From Burkholderiales bacterium (lineage in GTDB: Bacteria; Pseudomonadota; Gammaproteobacteria; Burkholderiales; SG8-41), in the NCBI GenBank assembly GCA_030684405.1, contig JAUXYA010000021.1:1-64000 (forward strand): 64,000 nt of DNA, written 5' to 3'. Both the position numbers and the translations under genes were made by a program. This document shows, one piece after another, positions 19,083 through 29,076 of the stretch (position 1 is its first letter; every line of letters starts with the position of its first letter). Under the pieces are notes generated by a model, which was given only the letters and a program-made list of their open reading frames with translations, made no database searches and was not told where the DNA came from.

Positions 19083-19822
19083 ACACCGTGAACTCGACTG
19101 GCACGCTGTATCTGCTGCCAACCGGACTTGGTGCTGGTTCTGTCAACGACGTCCTTCCTGGCAGGGCGCTCGCCATTGCCGCGCACCTGAAGTACTTCAT
19201 AGCCGAAAATCCGAAATCAGCGCGCGCCTTTCTAAAGAAAGCCGGTTATCCGCATCCGCTGTCGGAAGCGGTCATTACCACTCTCGACAAGAACACTCCG
19301 GAGACAGCTATTCCCGGACTGTTGGAACCGCTGCAGCAGGGTTTTGATGCGGGACTCCTGTCCGAAGCTGGATGCCCTGCGGTCGCCGATCCTGGCGCAT
19401 TGCTCGTGCGGGCTGCACATCAAGTCGGAATTGTTGTCATTCCTTTGGTCGGCCCCTCATCCATCCTGCTGGCGCTGATGGCCTCAGGCCTGAACGGTCA
19501 GCGATTCTCGTTTCACGGCTATCTGCCGATAGAGGACACGGCTCGTGCGCGAAAGCTGCGCGAGTTGGAACAACGCTCGCAGCAGGATGACGCCACGCAG
19601 ATATTCATCGAGACCCCCTACCGCAATGACGCGATGCTGAAGGCTCTGCTCGGCAACTGCGCAGCTGGGACATTGCTCTGCATTGCGACAGACCTGACCC
19701 TGCCAAGCGAGCAGGTGCGCACGCGGCATATTGCCGACTGGTGCAATAATCCTCTGACACTGGACAGACGGCCCTCCGTATTCCTGCTCCTTGCCCGGGA
19801 ACCCGGTCGCCGCGTCACCTGA
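19079..19822 (+). CDS. SAM-dependent tetrapyrrole-methylase-fold methyltransferase
   Basis: A 247-residue protein of the RsmI/tetrapyrrole methylase fold. It begins LYLLPTGLGAGSVNDVLP and has the loop SEAGCPAVADPGALLVRAAH and VGPSSILLALMASGLNGQRFSFHGYLP. These match the RsmI-related group, but N-terminal details (AENPKSARAFLKKAG instead of the EDTR motif) mark a separate branch, sometimes called SAM methyltransferase beside Maf. The substrate, probably RNA, is unproven. The GTG start overlaps maf (GTGA), so translation is likely coupled. It converges with sppA with an 8-nt overlap. Confidence 0.85.
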   Translation: MNTVNSTGTLYLLPTGLGAGSVNDVLPGRALAIAAHLKYFIAENPKSARAFLKKAGYPHPLSEAVITTLDKNTPETAIPGLLEPLQQGFDAGLLSEAGCPAVADPGALLVRAAHQVGIVVIPLVGPSSILLALMASGLNGQRFSFHGYLPIEDTARARKLRELEQRSQQDDATQIFIETPYRNDAMLKALLGNCAAGTLLCIATDLTLPSEQVRTRHIADWCNNPLTLDRRPSVFLLLAREPGRRVT

Positions 19823-20768
19823 TATTCAGGCTGCCGATTCCGCCCAGTCTGACCAGCGTTTCCACCGCCGCTGCGCCGAAGCGCCGCGCAAAACGCTCGG
19901 CTATGTTCTCCTGCTGCGTGAAATCGACGATATTCTCGGCCTTGACCACTTCGCGGGCAACAAACTCGAGACTCCCCATGGCATCCGCAAGCCCGAGATC
20001 AATGCTCTTCTGGCCCACCCACAGCAGTCCTGAAAACATCTCCGGTGTTTCTTTCAGGCGCTTGCCGCGCCCTTGGCGCACCACGTTGATGAACTGCTGG
20101 TGAATGTCGTCGAGCATGTCCTCGGCATGCGCAGTGTGTTCCTCCTGGATCGGAGAGAAAGGATCTAGAAAACCTTTGTTCTTGCCGGCTGCCAGCAGCC
20201 GGCGCTCGACCCCCATTTTCTCCATGGTGCGGGTAAAGCCAAAGCCGTCCAACAGCACGCCGATGGAGCCGATGATGCTCGCCTTGTCCACAAATATCCT
20301 GTCGGCTGCGGCAGCAACGTAATAACCACCTGAAGCACAGATATCTTCAACGACCGCATACAGCGGAACTTCCGGGTGCTTGCCGCGCAAGCGCCTGATT
20401 TCATCGTTGATGTACCCCGCCTGCACAGGGCTGCCGCCCGGACTGTTGATGCGCAGGATCACCCCTTTGGTGTTCTTGTCCTTGAAGGCGGCCTGCATGC
20501 CGGTGATCACCCTGTCCGCACTTGCGTTGGTTCCGGAACCAATGACGCCGCTGACATCGATCAGCGCAGTGTGGCTGCCTTTGGACGTTTCACTACCCCT
20601 GAGCCAGCCCATGCCGATGAACAGCAAGGCAAACAGGTATAAAAGAACCATCATCTTGAAGAACATGCCCCACCGCCGGGAACGACGCTGCTCCTGGATG
20701 GCGGCAAGAGCCACCTTCTCCAGAACCTTTCGCTCCCACTGGGGTTCGCCAGATTGTTGATCTAACAT
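19815..20768 (-). CDS. sppA: Signal peptide peptidase SppA
   Basis: A 317-residue membrane-bound serine protease of the short (36K) SppA type that degrades leftover signal peptides. One N-terminal membrane helix (MMVLLYLFALLFIGMGWL) is followed by NSPGGSPVQAG, the nucleophile segment CASGGYYVAAAADRIF, and the lysine-bearing AGKNKGFLDPF. The second of two adjacent ATGs (20768) is best spaced from the AAGGA site; 20771 is the alternative. It is downstream of the HAD phosphatase gene. Confidence 0.93.
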   Translation of the reverse strand: MLDQQSGEPQWERKVLEKVALAAIQEQRRSRRWGMFFKMMVLLYLFALLFIGMGWLRGSETSKGSHTALIDVSGVIGSGTNASADRVITGMQAAFKDKNTKGVILRINSPGGSPVQAGYINDEIRRLRGKHPEVPLYAVVEDICASGGYYVAAAADRIFVDKASIIGSIGVLLDGFGFTRTMEKMGVERRLLAAGKNKGFLDPFSPIQEEHTAHAEDMLDDIHQQFINVVRQGRGKRLKETPEMFSGLLWVGQKSIDLGLADAMGSLEFVAREVVKAENIVDFTQQENIAERFARRFGAAAVETLVRLGGIGSLNIR

Positions 20769-20777
20769 CATTTTTCC

Positions 20778-20797
20778 TTTTAAAAACAATTATTTAA
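20778..20797 (+). repeat. A+T-rich motif copy 3
   Basis: TTTTAAAAACAATTATTTAA sits just upstream of sppA and overlaps its ribosome-binding region on the other strand. It differs from copy 2 by one insertion and few substitutions, and shares a following AACGGCA with the copy at 40577. Confidence 0.45.
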
Positions 20798-20830
20798 CGG
20801 CATTCTATACACAAAAAAGCTGTGAGATCA

Positions 20831-21487
20831 TTAACGCTGCAACAACAGCCAGTCGTGCAGCACCCGCACTTCGTCCAGCATGGCCAGGGGCTTGCAAGCC
20901 GACAGCGCGGTCCGCTCATGTGCACCATAGGTTACGGCAACCGATGCAACACCGGCTGCATCAGCCATTTCCAGGTCATGTGTGGTATCTCCGATCATCA
21001 CGGTCTCTTCGGGTATGGCAGCCAGGGAGTCCATCACCGCATGCAACATACCGGGATGCGGCTTGGAGAATCCCTCATCGGCGCAGCGGGTCGCATGAAA
21101 ATATCCGGCAAGCCCGGTTTCCAGCAGCGCACGATCCAGTCCGCGCCGGCTCTTGCCCGTGGCGACTGCCAGCAGGAAACCGCGATCGTGCAGTTCGTGA
21201 ATCATCTCTGCCGCCCCGCCGAACAGCGTGGTGCCATCGTTACGCCGCAAAAAATGGCGACGATAGAGCTCCAGCAGCCGCGGATATTGTGCCGGCTCGA
21301 GGTCCGGCACCGCGTGAGCAAGCGCGTCCGTCAGACCCAGTCCGATACCGTAGCGGGCTCGCGTGTCATCGGGCACCGGAACCCCGAGCTCGGCGCAGGC
21401 CGCCTGCAAGGATTCGGCGATGGCGGCCGCCGAGTCCATCAGCGTGCCATCCCAGTCGAACACCAGGAGTTGGAATTTCCGGATCAT
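20831..21487 (-). CDS. HAD-superfamily hydrolase, phosphoglycolate-phosphatase-like
   Basis: A 218-residue HAD hydrolase. Motif I is FDWDGTLMDS at the N-terminus, motif II lies in VATGKSRRGLD, the lysine in FSKPHPGML, and motif IV in VMIGDTTHDLEMADAAG. It is close in length and layout to Gph/YieH-type phosphatases. In many betaproteobacteria such a gene sits between rluC and sppA, as here, where its ATG overlaps the rluC stop by four bases. The substrate is not determinable. Confidence 0.9.
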   Translation of the reverse strand: MIRKFQLLVFDWDGTLMDSAAAIAESLQAACAELGVPVPDDTRARYGIGLGLTDALAHAVPDLEPAQYPRLLELYRRHFLRRNDGTTLFGGAAEMIHELHDRGFLLAVATGKSRRGLDRALLETGLAGYFHATRCADEGFSKPHPGMLHAVMDSLAAIPEETVMIGDTTHDLEMADAAGVASVAVTYGAHERTALSACKPLAMLDEVRVLHDWLLLQR

Positions 21488-22437
21488 GATGTCCTGATCT
21501 CTTTCGCTGATTCCATGAACGCCAGCAATTCCGGCGGCAACGGTGCTTCGAACCGGACTTTCTCGCCGTTGACCGGATGACGGATCCCGATGCGCGAAGA
21601 GTGCAGGAACATTCGCTTAAGCCCCTGTTTGCCCAGCAGCTTGTTCAACACGAAATCACCATACTTGTCGTCGCCGAGGATCGGATAGCCAAGGTGAGAG
21701 AGATGAACGCGGATTTGATGGGTGCGTCCTGTTTTCAGTTCCGCGTCAAGCAGGCTGTACGGCCCGACCCGGCGTTCCAGGCGGAATATGGTTACTGCGA
21801 CATTTCCTGCCGGCCCGACATTGACCTTGCGTTCACCCGAGGCGCGCACTTTCTTTTCCAGTGGCAGGTCGACGACGCGCTTGCGCTCCTTCCACAGGCC
21901 TTTGACCAGCGCGAAATAATGCTTCGACACTGCACCGTCCTGCATCTGGCGGTGCAATTCAACCAGCGCCGCCCTTTTCTTTGCCAGCAACAGCACACCG
22001 GAAGTCTCGCGGTCAATGCGATGCACCAGTTCGAGGAATCCATGTCCGGGACGGCTCTGGCGCAACGCTTCGATCACGCCGAAACTGACCCCGCTGCCCC
22101 CATGTACTGCCAGGCCCGCCGGCTTGTCGATCACCAGCAGCGCCTCGTCTTCAAACAGGACGGCAGGCTTGAAGCTCATCGCCGCCGGGGAGGAAATCCG
22201 TTCGGCCGGCTGAGCTACGCGAATCGGCGGGATGCGCAGCTCGTCCCCCTGCTGCAGCCGGTAATCCGGGCCGATCCGGCGACTATTGACCCGCACCTCG
22301 CCGCTGCGCAGGATGCGGTAAATATGGCTCTTCGGAACCCCTTTCAGCCGTCGCATCAAGTAGTTGTCGATGCGCTGACCAGCCGAATCCTCGTTGATCG
22401 GCTGCCGCAATGTGGAATCTTTACTTAACTCTTTCAT
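21484..22437 (-). CDS. rluC: 23S rRNA pseudouridine synthase
   Basis: A 317-residue RluA-family synthase with an N-terminal S4 RNA-binding domain (QRIDNYLMRRLKGVPKSHIYRILRSGEVRVN). The catalytic aspartate lies in VHRIDRETSGVLLLAK near residue 140, and RTHQIRVHLSHLGYPILGD follows. It modifies helix-39-region uridines of 23S rRNA by homology with RluC. It is divergent from rne, an arrangement shared with Escherichia coli, which supports the specific name. Confidence 0.93.
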   Translation of the reverse strand: MKELSKDSTLRQPINEDSAGQRIDNYLMRRLKGVPKSHIYRILRSGEVRVNSRRIGPDYRLQQGDELRIPPIRVAQPAERISSPAAMSFKPAVLFEDEALLVIDKPAGLAVHGGSGVSFGVIEALRQSRPGHGFLELVHRIDRETSGVLLLAKKRAALVELHRQMQDGAVSKHYFALVKGLWKERKRVVDLPLEKKVRASGERKVNVGPAGNVAVTIFRLERRVGPYSLLDAELKTGRTHQIRVHLSHLGYPILGDDKYGDFVLNKLLGKQGLKRMFLHSSRIGIRHPVNGEKVRFEAPLPPELLAFMESAKEIRTS

Positions 22438-22864
22438 TTACTTATACTTCTTGAAGGTCACATCTTGGCGGACGACGCAAATGCCGAAACCGGCAGCCCG
22501 GGCGCAACCCCGACGCGAAAGAATGCCAGAACTGGTGTGCCCTGCGATGGCTGCCCCCGATACGCGAATGCGGCAAAGGCGCTGTTGCTGAAGTCACGGC
22601 GACGGCCATGACTGCAATGAATACAGGGTTAAAGTCGCTCACCGATGGAAGTAGCGATATTAGATGATTTACGCGCTCAAGGCACTGTTTGAATTCCCGG
22701 ATCTGCGCATGTCGCGGATCCTTGCAAGACACACTGCATAACCAGGACCCCGATCACGATTGCTTCATGATTTTCCCGATCGACTGAAATAGTCTGAGTC
22801 CGCCGCCTGCGGGTGGCTGCCGTGGTGTACATCCCGTGCAAATCCTTGAGCGCGGGAGAAGAAA
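22438..22864 (+). promoter_or_regulatory. Intergenic rluC/rne region; probable rne promoter and long 5' leader
   Basis: This 427-nt gap separates divergent rluC and rne. I see no convincing gene. The stretch near 22442-22732 is open on the minus strand but its composition is not protein-like. The RNase E transcript in enterobacteria has a long structured leader used for autoregulation, and the same is plausible here. Several local inverted repeats are present, but I could not fold the region. Confidence 0.4.
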
Positions 22865-25615
22865 ATGAAACGCATGTTGTTCAACGCAACGCAGGCCGAA
22901 GAGCTGCGCGTTGCCATCGTCGATGGTCAGAAGCTGATCGACCTCGACATCGAATCCGCCGGCAAGGAACAGCGCAAGAGCAACATTTACAAGGGCGTCA
23001 TTACCCGCATCGAGCCCAGCCTCGAGGCCGCTTTTGTTGATTACGGCCATGACCGCCATGGCTTCCTCCCCTTCAAGGAAGTCGCCCGCGCCTATTTCAA
23101 GCCCGGAGTCAACGCCAGTACTGCCCGCATCCAGGATGCACTGAAGGAACGTCAGGAAATCATCGTCCAGGTCGACAAGGACGAACGCGGCAATAAGGGC
23201 GCCGCCCTCACCACCTTCATCAGCCTCGCCGGCCGTTACCTGGTACTGATGCCCAACAATCCCCGCGGCGGCGGCGTTTCCCGCCGCATCGAGGGCGAGG
23301 AGCGGGCTGAACTGAAAGAAACCGTTGCTCAGCTCGACGTGCCCAGCGGCATGAGCGTGATCGCCCGCACCGCAGGCATCGGTCGCAGTGCCGAGGAACT
23401 CAACTGGGACCTGAAATACCTGCTGCAGCTGTGGACTGCCATCGAGGGGGCCGCCCAGCAGCAGGACGGCGCCTTCCTGATTTTCCAGGAATCCAGCCTT
23501 GTCATCCGCGCCATTCGCGACTACTTCCACGAAGAAATCGGCGAGATCCTGATCGATACCGAGTCGATTCACGAGCAGGCCGTGCAGTTCATGAGTCACG
23601 TGATGCCGAACTATGTCAGTCGCGCCAAGCTCTACCGCGACGACGTTCCGCTGTTTTCACGCTTCCAGATCGAGCATCAGATCGAATCCGCATTTTCGCG
23701 CTCGGTCAACCTGCCCTCCGGCGGCGCCATCGTCATCGACCATACCGAGGCGCTGGTGTCGATCGACGTCAACTCGGCACGCTCCACCCGCGGCGCCGAT
23801 ATCGAGGAAACTGCCTTTCGCACCAATCTCGAGGCCGCTGACGAGGCGGCACGTCAACTGCGGCTGCGCGACCTCGGCGGCCTGGTGGTGATCGATTTCA
23901 TCGACATGGAATCGCAGCGCAATCAGCGCGAGGTGGAAAACCGCCTGCGCGACGCCCTGAAATACGACCGTGCCCGCGTGCAGATCGGCAAGATCTCGCG
24001 CTTCGGCCTGATGGAATTGTCGCGCCAGCGGCTGCGCCCTTCGCTCGGCGAATCTAGCCATAGCGCCTGCCCGCGCTGCCACGGCACCGGCCATATTCGC
24101 GGCACGGAATCGACAGCGCTGCACATCCTCCGCATCATCCAGGAGGAGTCGATGAAGGACAACACCGCTGCGGTGCACGCCCAGGTACCTGTGGACGTCG
24201 CCACTTTCCTGCTCAACGAAAAACGCGTCGATCTGCAGTTGCTCGAGGCGCGGCACCGCGTCAATGTGCTGCTGATTCCCAACGTGCACCTGCAAACGCC
24301 AAACTACACTTTGGCACGCCTGCGCCATGACGACCTGAACCAGGGTGAATCACTCGCGCCGAGCTACGAAATGGTGCAATTGCCCGCGGAACAAGAAAAG
24401 GATGCAGCCAACAGTGAAGCTGCCACGCCGCGTCCGGAAGCCGCAGTCAAAGGCATCACCCCGCTGCAACCTGCACCAACTCCCGCAGCTGCACCGGTGG
24501 CGCCGGCTCAGGCCGCATCTGCCCCTCTGCCGGCGTCCGGTGAGGAAGGCATCATCGGCAAGATCATGGGCTGGTTCCGGCGCAAGCCAGCTGCAGAAGC
24601 CGTGGCAACTGCGGTTGAGCCAGCGCGTGCAACGCCCCGCCCCGCTGGCCGCAACGGCGCTGGCGATCGCGGTCGCGGCGGACGCCCGCAGCGCGGTGAA
24701 CGCAATGCTGCAACCGGAAGCCGCGGAGAGCGCCATGAACGAGGTGAGCGTAGTGAACGAGGGCGTGGTCAGAGGGGCCAGCGCGGCGAACGCGGAGAGC
24801 GCCCGGAACGCGAAGCCGGCGAAATGCACAACGAAAACAGCCAGCGGCGTGGCCGCGGCGAGGGTCGGGAACCGCGCCGTGATTCTCAGCCGGAGCGTGA
24901 CCAATCCGTGCAAGCGCAGCAGGCCGAACTCGAGGCACAGCAAACCCTGTTGCCGGTTGACGCCGCAAGCGCTGTCGATCAGTCACAGGTGCCCGTAGCC
25001 AACGAGCAAGGGACCGAGGAACGCAGCGGCGGTCGCCGTCGCCGTGGTCGCCGCGGCGGTGCCGATCGCAGCGGTGAAGCACGTGCCGAAGGCAGCCCGC
25101 CGCAGCAGCAGCGCGGTGACCGTGTCTGGTATCCCCGCACACCTTTTGTTCCGGGACCGGATGTCGCCACTGCGGTTCCCAATGCATTGTTCACGCCGGC
25201 CGAAGAAACCGTGAAGGAAACACTGCAGACCACGGCTCCTCTGGCTGCAATGCCCTCCGCGCCTTTCATACCGGCGCCTGAACCGGTCACTGCAGAGCCA
25301 GCGCTCCGTGAAGTGGAACCGGCGTATACGCCGCCAGCGGAGGTTGTTGCAATGCCGGTGGCTGTAGTTGAAGTTGAGACGCCGCAAATTCAACCAGTGG
25401 CCGTGGCGGTTTCCCCGCCGCTGCCGGTGTCCGCACCGGCAGCGGTAAAACTCGACTGGCCGTCGGATTTGCAGCAGGTTGAAACCAGCCGCGACCGTCT
25501 GCAGGCTGCCGCCCGGAACGTGGATGACGTCGCCCCTCGCCGCGTCAAGCGGGTCCGTCCTCCGGTAGAGCATGTCAGCACCGAACCGCTGCAGCAGGTG
25601 GAAACACGGGGTTGA
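22865..25615 (+). CDS. rne: Ribonuclease E
   Basis: A 916-residue endoribonuclease that starts mRNA decay and processes rRNA and tRNA. The N-terminal S1 domain contains [22 protein letters not shown]. The DNase-like catalytic region has [11 protein letters not shown] and [15 protein letters not shown] with the catalytic aspartates, followed by the zinc-link [12 protein letters not shown] near residue 400. The C-terminal half is disordered and Arg/Gly/Glu-rich ([18 protein letters not shown]), a scaffold region for degradosome partners and RNA. It also contains an amphipathic [13 protein letters not shown] segment that may be the membrane-targeting helix. GGGAGAAG precedes the ATG. Confidence 0.97.
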   Translation: MKRMLFNATQAEELRVAIVDGQKLIDLDIESAGKEQRKSNIYKGVITRIEPSLEAAFVDYGHDRHGFLPFKEVARAYFKPGVNASTARIQDALKERQEIIVQVDKDERGNKGAALTTFISLAGRYLVLMPNNPRGGGVSRRIEGEERAELKETVAQLDVPSGMSVIARTAGIGRSAEELNWDLKYLLQLWTAIEGAAQQQDGAFLIFQESSLVIRAIRDYFHEEIGEILIDTESIHEQAVQFMSHVMPNYVSRAKLYRDDVPLFSRFQIEHQIESAFSRSVNLPSGGAIVIDHTEALVSIDVNSARSTRGADIEETAFRTNLEAADEAARQLRLRDLGGLVVIDFIDMESQRNQREVENRLRDALKYDRARVQIGKISRFGLMELSRQRLRPSLGESSHSACPRCHGTGHIRGTESTALHILRIIQEESMKDNTAAVHAQVPVDVATFLLNEKRVDLQLLEARHRVNVLLIPNVHLQTPNYTLARLRHDDLNQGESLAPSYEMVQLPAEQEKDAANSEAATPRPEAAVKGITPLQPAPTPAAAPVAPAQAASAPLPASGEEGIIGKIMGWFRRKPAAEAVATAVEPARATPRPAGRNGAGDRGRGGRPQRGERNAATGSRGERHERGERSERGRGQRGQRGERGERPEREAGEMHNENSQRRGRGEGREPRRDSQPERDQSVQAQQAELEAQQTLLPVDAASAVDQSQVPVANEQGTEERSGGRRRRGRRGGADRSGEARAEGSPPQQQRGDRVWYPRTPFVPGPDVATAVPNALFTPAEETVKETLQTTAPLAAMPSAPFIPAPEPVTAEPALREVEPAYTPPAEVVAMPVAVVEVETPQIQPVAVAVSPPLPVSAPAAVKLDWPSDLQQVETSRDRLQAAARNVDDVAPRRVKRVRPPVEHVSTEPLQQVETRG

Positions 25616-25652
25616 CGCTGAACCGGTGCCGGCGCGGATGCCGGTCATCAGC

Positions 25653-25686
25653 AAAAACGGCGCATGCAAAAATATGCGCCGTTTTT
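25653..25686. terminator. Bidirectional intrinsic terminator between rne and the esterase gene
   Basis: AAAAACGGCGCAT pairs perfectly with ATGCGCCGTTTTT around an 8-nt A-rich loop, with T-rich flanks on the plus strand and an A-run giving T's on the minus. It lies between the convergent ends of rne and the downstream esterase. Confidence 0.9.
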
Positions 25687-25693
25687 TATTACA

Positions 25694-26665
25694 TTACGGT
25701 GCCGGAATTGTCACTCGTCGTTGATTCCTGAAAAACGCCCAGATCACGGCAGTGGCATCCAGCGTCGAACCGGGATCGTCGGCACCACGCCGGCCGCCAC
25801 GACCTCCAGGCCAGGTATGCCCCGTATCCTTCAGCAGATACAGTTCCACTGCCTGTCCCGCCGGGCAGCGATATCGCCAATGCAGCACGGCTCCTCGTTG
25901 TTCGCTGACTGGCTGTCCGCTGCAGCGATTGACCCGTCCCCAGAACTCCGCCTGCGCCATTGCCGGCTTCGCCGGAGTACCGTCCCAGGCATCGGAAAAA
26001 CGTCCGCCAGGCGGCCCACCCTGGTAAGGCACCGACCGGTCGAGCATGCCATTGATCATCAGTGCTGATACCGGCAGTGCCGGCAGCTTTTCATCACCGA
26101 ATACCGTCGCCACCACCGGTGCAATCGCCGCAATGCGCTGCGGCAGCTCGCTGCCGAGGCGATGCGACATCATGCCGCCGTTGGAAATTCCGGTTACATA
26201 AACGCGCTGCGGATCCACCGGATAATCATGGATCAGGCGATCAAGCAGCGCATTGATGAAGCCGACGTCATCAATCCGGTTCTGCATCGCATAACCGCAG
26301 CAATGACCGGCGTTCCAGGTCAGTAAGCGATCCTGCATCCGGCCACTGCCTTCGGGATAGGCCACGATGAACCTCTCCTTCGTCGCCAGCGCCGTGAACC
26401 CGCTCATCGATTCGCCATTGGCTGCATTGCCGCCGCCGCCATGAAGAACAATAACCAGCGGCAGTTTTTCCGCTGCACTGCTTCCCGCGGTCGGGTGTGC
26501 ACGCACGAGATAACTGCGGACAAGTCCGTCGTGCATCAGTGTCTGTCGATGATTGTTGCTGCCCGTTGCAGCAAAAGTTGCCGGAGTAGCTCCCGCGGCC
26601 AGGCTGACCACAAGTAGCAGAGGCAGAATCCTGCGCGATGGTTTAAGCCCTGACGGATTTGTCAT
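25694..26665 (-). CDS. Secreted alpha/beta-hydrolase, LpqC/PHB depolymerase-like esterase
   Basis: A 323-residue protein with a signal peptide (core ILPLLLVVSLAAGATPATFA). The oxyanion stretch is PLVIVLHGGGGNA, the nucleophile elbow is GISNGGMMSHRLG near residue 155, and GHTWPGGRGG carries the probable catalytic His near the C-terminus. Paired cysteines (GHCCGYAMQ) are typical of the family. LpqC-like enzymes include polyhydroxybutyrate depolymerases and feruloyl esterases. It is likely periplasmic or secreted. Substrate not assigned. Confidence 0.88.
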   Translation of the reverse strand: MTNPSGLKPSRRILPLLLVVSLAAGATPATFAATGSNNHRQTLMHDGLVRSYLVRAHPTAGSSAAEKLPLVIVLHGGGGNAANGESMSGFTALATKERFIVAYPEGSGRMQDRLLTWNAGHCCGYAMQNRIDDVGFINALLDRLIHDYPVDPQRVYVTGISNGGMMSHRLGSELPQRIAAIAPVVATVFGDEKLPALPVSALMINGMLDRSVPYQGGPPGGRFSDAWDGTPAKPAMAQAEFWGRVNRCSGQPVSEQRGAVLHWRYRCPAGQAVELYLLKDTGHTWPGGRGGRRGADDPGSTLDATAVIWAFFRNQRRVTIPAP

Positions 26666-26760
26666 GGAAACAGGTCTGGAAGGGGCAGCGTGAAATTACC
26701 TCAAACCTCCGGCTACTGTATATGGGCGCACCGGGAATCCGGGCTGCCGCGGCAGGATCT

Positions 26761-26780
26761 TTATAACTTATTGTTTTTAT
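26761..26780 (-). repeat. A+T-rich motif copy 4 (exact 20-nt repeat)
   Basis: The plus strand reads TTATAACTTATTGTTTTTAT and is identical to 32867-32886. On the minus strand it contains AAAACAATAAGTTAT, related to the other motif copies. It lies in the gap between the esterase start and the end of the small basic gene. Confidence 0.55.
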
Positions 26781-26859
26781 TTATTTTTTGAAAAATATAG
26801 TGGGCGCCATCAGCTCCCTTGCAGGAAGCACATGCGGCCGCCCCGCTTGCTCGCATTCC

Positions 26860-27030
26860 TCAGGTCTGCGGCGGCACGCCTTTCACTGTTTCAACATCCT
26901 GCTGACCGGGCGCACCATCCGCCGGCTGGGGCTCCTGCTCCGCCAGCTTGCGCAAGCGCTTTTCCTCTTTCTTCTGCTTTTTGGCGAGCTCCCGCTGCCG
27001 TTTCGCAAATCCGTAATTAGGTTGTGCCAT
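26860..27030 (-). CDS. Small charged protein, 56 aa
   Basis: A short gene read from ATG 27030 to TGA 26860. The product begins MAQPNYGFAKRQRELAKKQK, continues with a KKEEKRLRKLAEQE helix and ends in a Pro/Gly/Gln-rich tail. A GGAGAG site about 8 nt before the ATG supports translation. The strongly basic, coiled-coil-like N-terminus and the NYGF(A)KRQRELAKK opening resemble a small conserved betaproteobacterial protein of unknown function. It lies downstream of pckG but after a strong terminator, so it is likely transcribed from its own promoter in the short gap. Confidence 0.75.
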   Translation of the reverse strand: MAQPNYGFAKRQRELAKKQKKEEKRLRKLAEQEPQPADGAPGQQDVETVKGVPPQT

Positions 27031-27058
27031 GGACGTCTCTCCTGTCTCAGAAAATGAA

Positions 27059-27090
27059 ACGGCGACAACGCATCAGCGCGTTGTCGCCGT
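27059..27090 (-). terminator. Intrinsic terminator of pckG
   Basis: A perfect 13-bp stem (ACGGCGACAACGC with GCGTTGTCGCCGT) with a 6-nt loop. On the minus strand it is followed by TTTCATTTT. It lies 30 nt after the pckG stop. Confidence 0.88.
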
Positions 27091-27119
27091 AGTTGTGGCG
27101 CCGGGGTTTAGGGGCCGGC

Positions 27120-28958
27120 TTATAGCGTCTGCTCCAGCGCCTTGCGTTGCGCGGTCATTTCGGCCGGCAGGCGGGATTCCAGCCTGCCGAACAGTTCCTC
27201 GTGATCCTTGATCTCCGCGCGCCAGGCTTCACGATCAACGTGGGTCAGTGTATCGAAAGTTTCGCGGCTGAATCCGGCCATGCCCCTCCACTCCATGTCC
27301 TCGTAACGCGGCATGTTGCCAATCGGCGTCTCCGTGGCACTGGCCCTGCCTTCGCAGCGTTCTACTACCCACTTCAGAACCCGCATATTGTCGCCAAAGC
27401 CCGGCCATATGAATTTGCCGTTGGAATCGCGGCGGAACCAGTTCACCGCGAAAATCTTCGGCGGTTGCTTGATTTTTGCACCGACGTTGAGCCAATGTCC
27501 GAAGTAGTCGCCAAAATGGTAGCCGCAGAACGGCAGCATCGCAAAGGGATCCCGACGTACCACGCCAACCTTGCCGATGATAGCTGCAGTGGTTTCCGAG
27601 GCCATCGTCGCCGCCAGGTAAACGCCGTGTTTCCAGTCCTTCGCCTCAGCCACCAGCGGCACCGTGGTGGTGCGGCGTCCACCGAACAGAAATGCGCTGA
27701 TCGGCACACCCGCAGGATTTTCCCAGTCGGGATCCATTGACGGAATCTGGGAGGCGTGCACCGTGAAGCGCGAGTTCGGGTGCGCCGCGACGCGACCACT
27801 GTCCGGAGTCCAGGACTTGCCGGTCCAGTCGATCAGATGTTTGGGCGGTTCCTTGGTCAGACCCTCCCACCAGACATCCCCATCATCGGTCATCGCAACA
27901 TTGGTGAAGATGGTATTTTTCTTCAATGCCGCAAGACAGTTGGGATTGGTTTCTTCCGAAGTGCCAGGCGCAACACCAAAAGCACCGAACTCCGGGTTGA
28001 TCGCATAAAGTCGCCCATCCGGGCCCGGCTTTATCCAGGCGATGTCCTCGCCTATGGTCGTGACCTTCCAGCCCTCCAGCGCTTTCGGTGGCACCAGCAT
28101 CGCCAGATTGGTTTTGCCACAGGCGCTCGGGAAGGCCGCAGCAATGTAATGTTTTTTGCCGCCCGGCGGCTGGATGCCAAGGATCAGCATGTGTTCCGCC
28201 AGCCAGCCCTGCTCCCTGGCCATGATCGAAGCAATGCGCAGCGCAAAACACTTCTTGCCGAGCAGCGCGTTGCCGCCGTAGCCGCTGCCGAAAGACCAGA
28301 TCAACTTCTCTTCCGGGAAATGGGTGATGAATTTGTGTTCCTTGTTGCTCGGCCACGGAATGTCCTTCTGGCCGGAAGCCAGCGGCATTCCCACCGAGTG
28401 CAGGCAAGGGACGAACTCGCCATCAGCACCAAGGATGTTCAGCACCTTGCTGCCGATGCGGGTCATGATGCGCATGCTGACCACTACGTAGGGCGAATCC
28501 GTCAGTTCGACCCCTATATGCGCAATATGGGAACCCAGCGGGCCCATGCTGAACGGAATCACATACATCGTGCGCCCGCGCATGCAGCCGTCATACAGCT
28601 TGCGCATGGTCACCTTCATGTCTTCCGGCGACATCCAGTTGTTGTTGGGGCCGGCGTCTTCCTTGTGCCGGCTGCAGACAAAAGTACGGTCTTCCATCCG
28701 CGCCACGTCATCGGGATCCGAACGGGCGAGAAAACAGCCAGGGCGCTTTTCCTGATTCAAACGGATCAGGGTGCCGGCTTCGACCATTTCATTGCACAGA
28801 CGGTCATATTCTTCCTTGCTGCCGTCACACCAGACGATGCGCTCGGGCTTGGTCAGTTGCGCCACTTCGGCAACCCAGGCCTTGAGTTTTGCATGAGTGA
28901 CATGGGCCGTGCTTTCCATCGCAGGCTGCACCTGCAACGGGGTGGCGGGCTGATTCAT
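27120..28958 (-). CDS. pckG: Phosphoenolpyruvate carboxykinase (GTP)
   Basis: A 612-residue GTP-dependent PEPCK that converts oxaloacetate to PEP for gluconeogenesis. The kinase-1a P-loop is [12 protein letters not shown] near residue 285, and the kinase-2 aspartate follows in [13 protein letters not shown]. The Cys in the P-loop is the reactive hyper-sensitive residue of GTP-type enzymes. [12 protein letters not shown] is typical. The ATG at 28958 is well spaced from GAGGAG; a TTG one codon before is ignored. Gluconeogenesis fits the acyl-CoA catabolic genes elsewhere in the window. Confidence 0.97.
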   Translation of the reverse strand: MNQPATPLQVQPAMESTAHVTHAKLKAWVAEVAQLTKPERIVWCDGSKEEYDRLCNEMVEAGTLIRLNQEKRPGCFLARSDPDDVARMEDRTFVCSRHKEDAGPNNNWMSPEDMKVTMRKLYDGCMRGRTMYVIPFSMGPLGSHIAHIGVELTDSPYVVVSMRIMTRIGSKVLNILGADGEFVPCLHSVGMPLASGQKDIPWPSNKEHKFITHFPEEKLIWSFGSGYGGNALLGKKCFALRIASIMAREQGWLAEHMLILGIQPPGGKKHYIAAAFPSACGKTNLAMLVPPKALEGWKVTTIGEDIAWIKPGPDGRLYAINPEFGAFGVAPGTSEETNPNCLAALKKNTIFTNVAMTDDGDVWWEGLTKEPPKHLIDWTGKSWTPDSGRVAAHPNSRFTVHASQIPSMDPDWENPAGVPISAFLFGGRRTTTVPLVAEAKDWKHGVYLAATMASETTAAIIGKVGVVRRDPFAMLPFCGYHFGDYFGHWLNVGAKIKQPPKIFAVNWFRRDSNGKFIWPGFGDNMRVLKWVVERCEGRASATETPIGNMPRYEDMEWRGMAGFSRETFDTLTHVDREAWRAEIKDHEELFGRLESRLPAEMTAQRKALEQTL

Positions 28959-29076
28959 CAAGGAACTCCTCGTGCGGAAGGCATTGATTTTTATGAAAAA
29001 ACAAAGGCAAAGCGAAACTTGGGGATTCCGCTCTGCCCGGACCCGAGAATTTTACATCAAATTGTCAAAAACCGGG

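Noticed and set aside
22442-22732. 96-codon minus-strand open frame in the rne leader
   Set aside because: Composition not protein-like, no ribosome-binding site.
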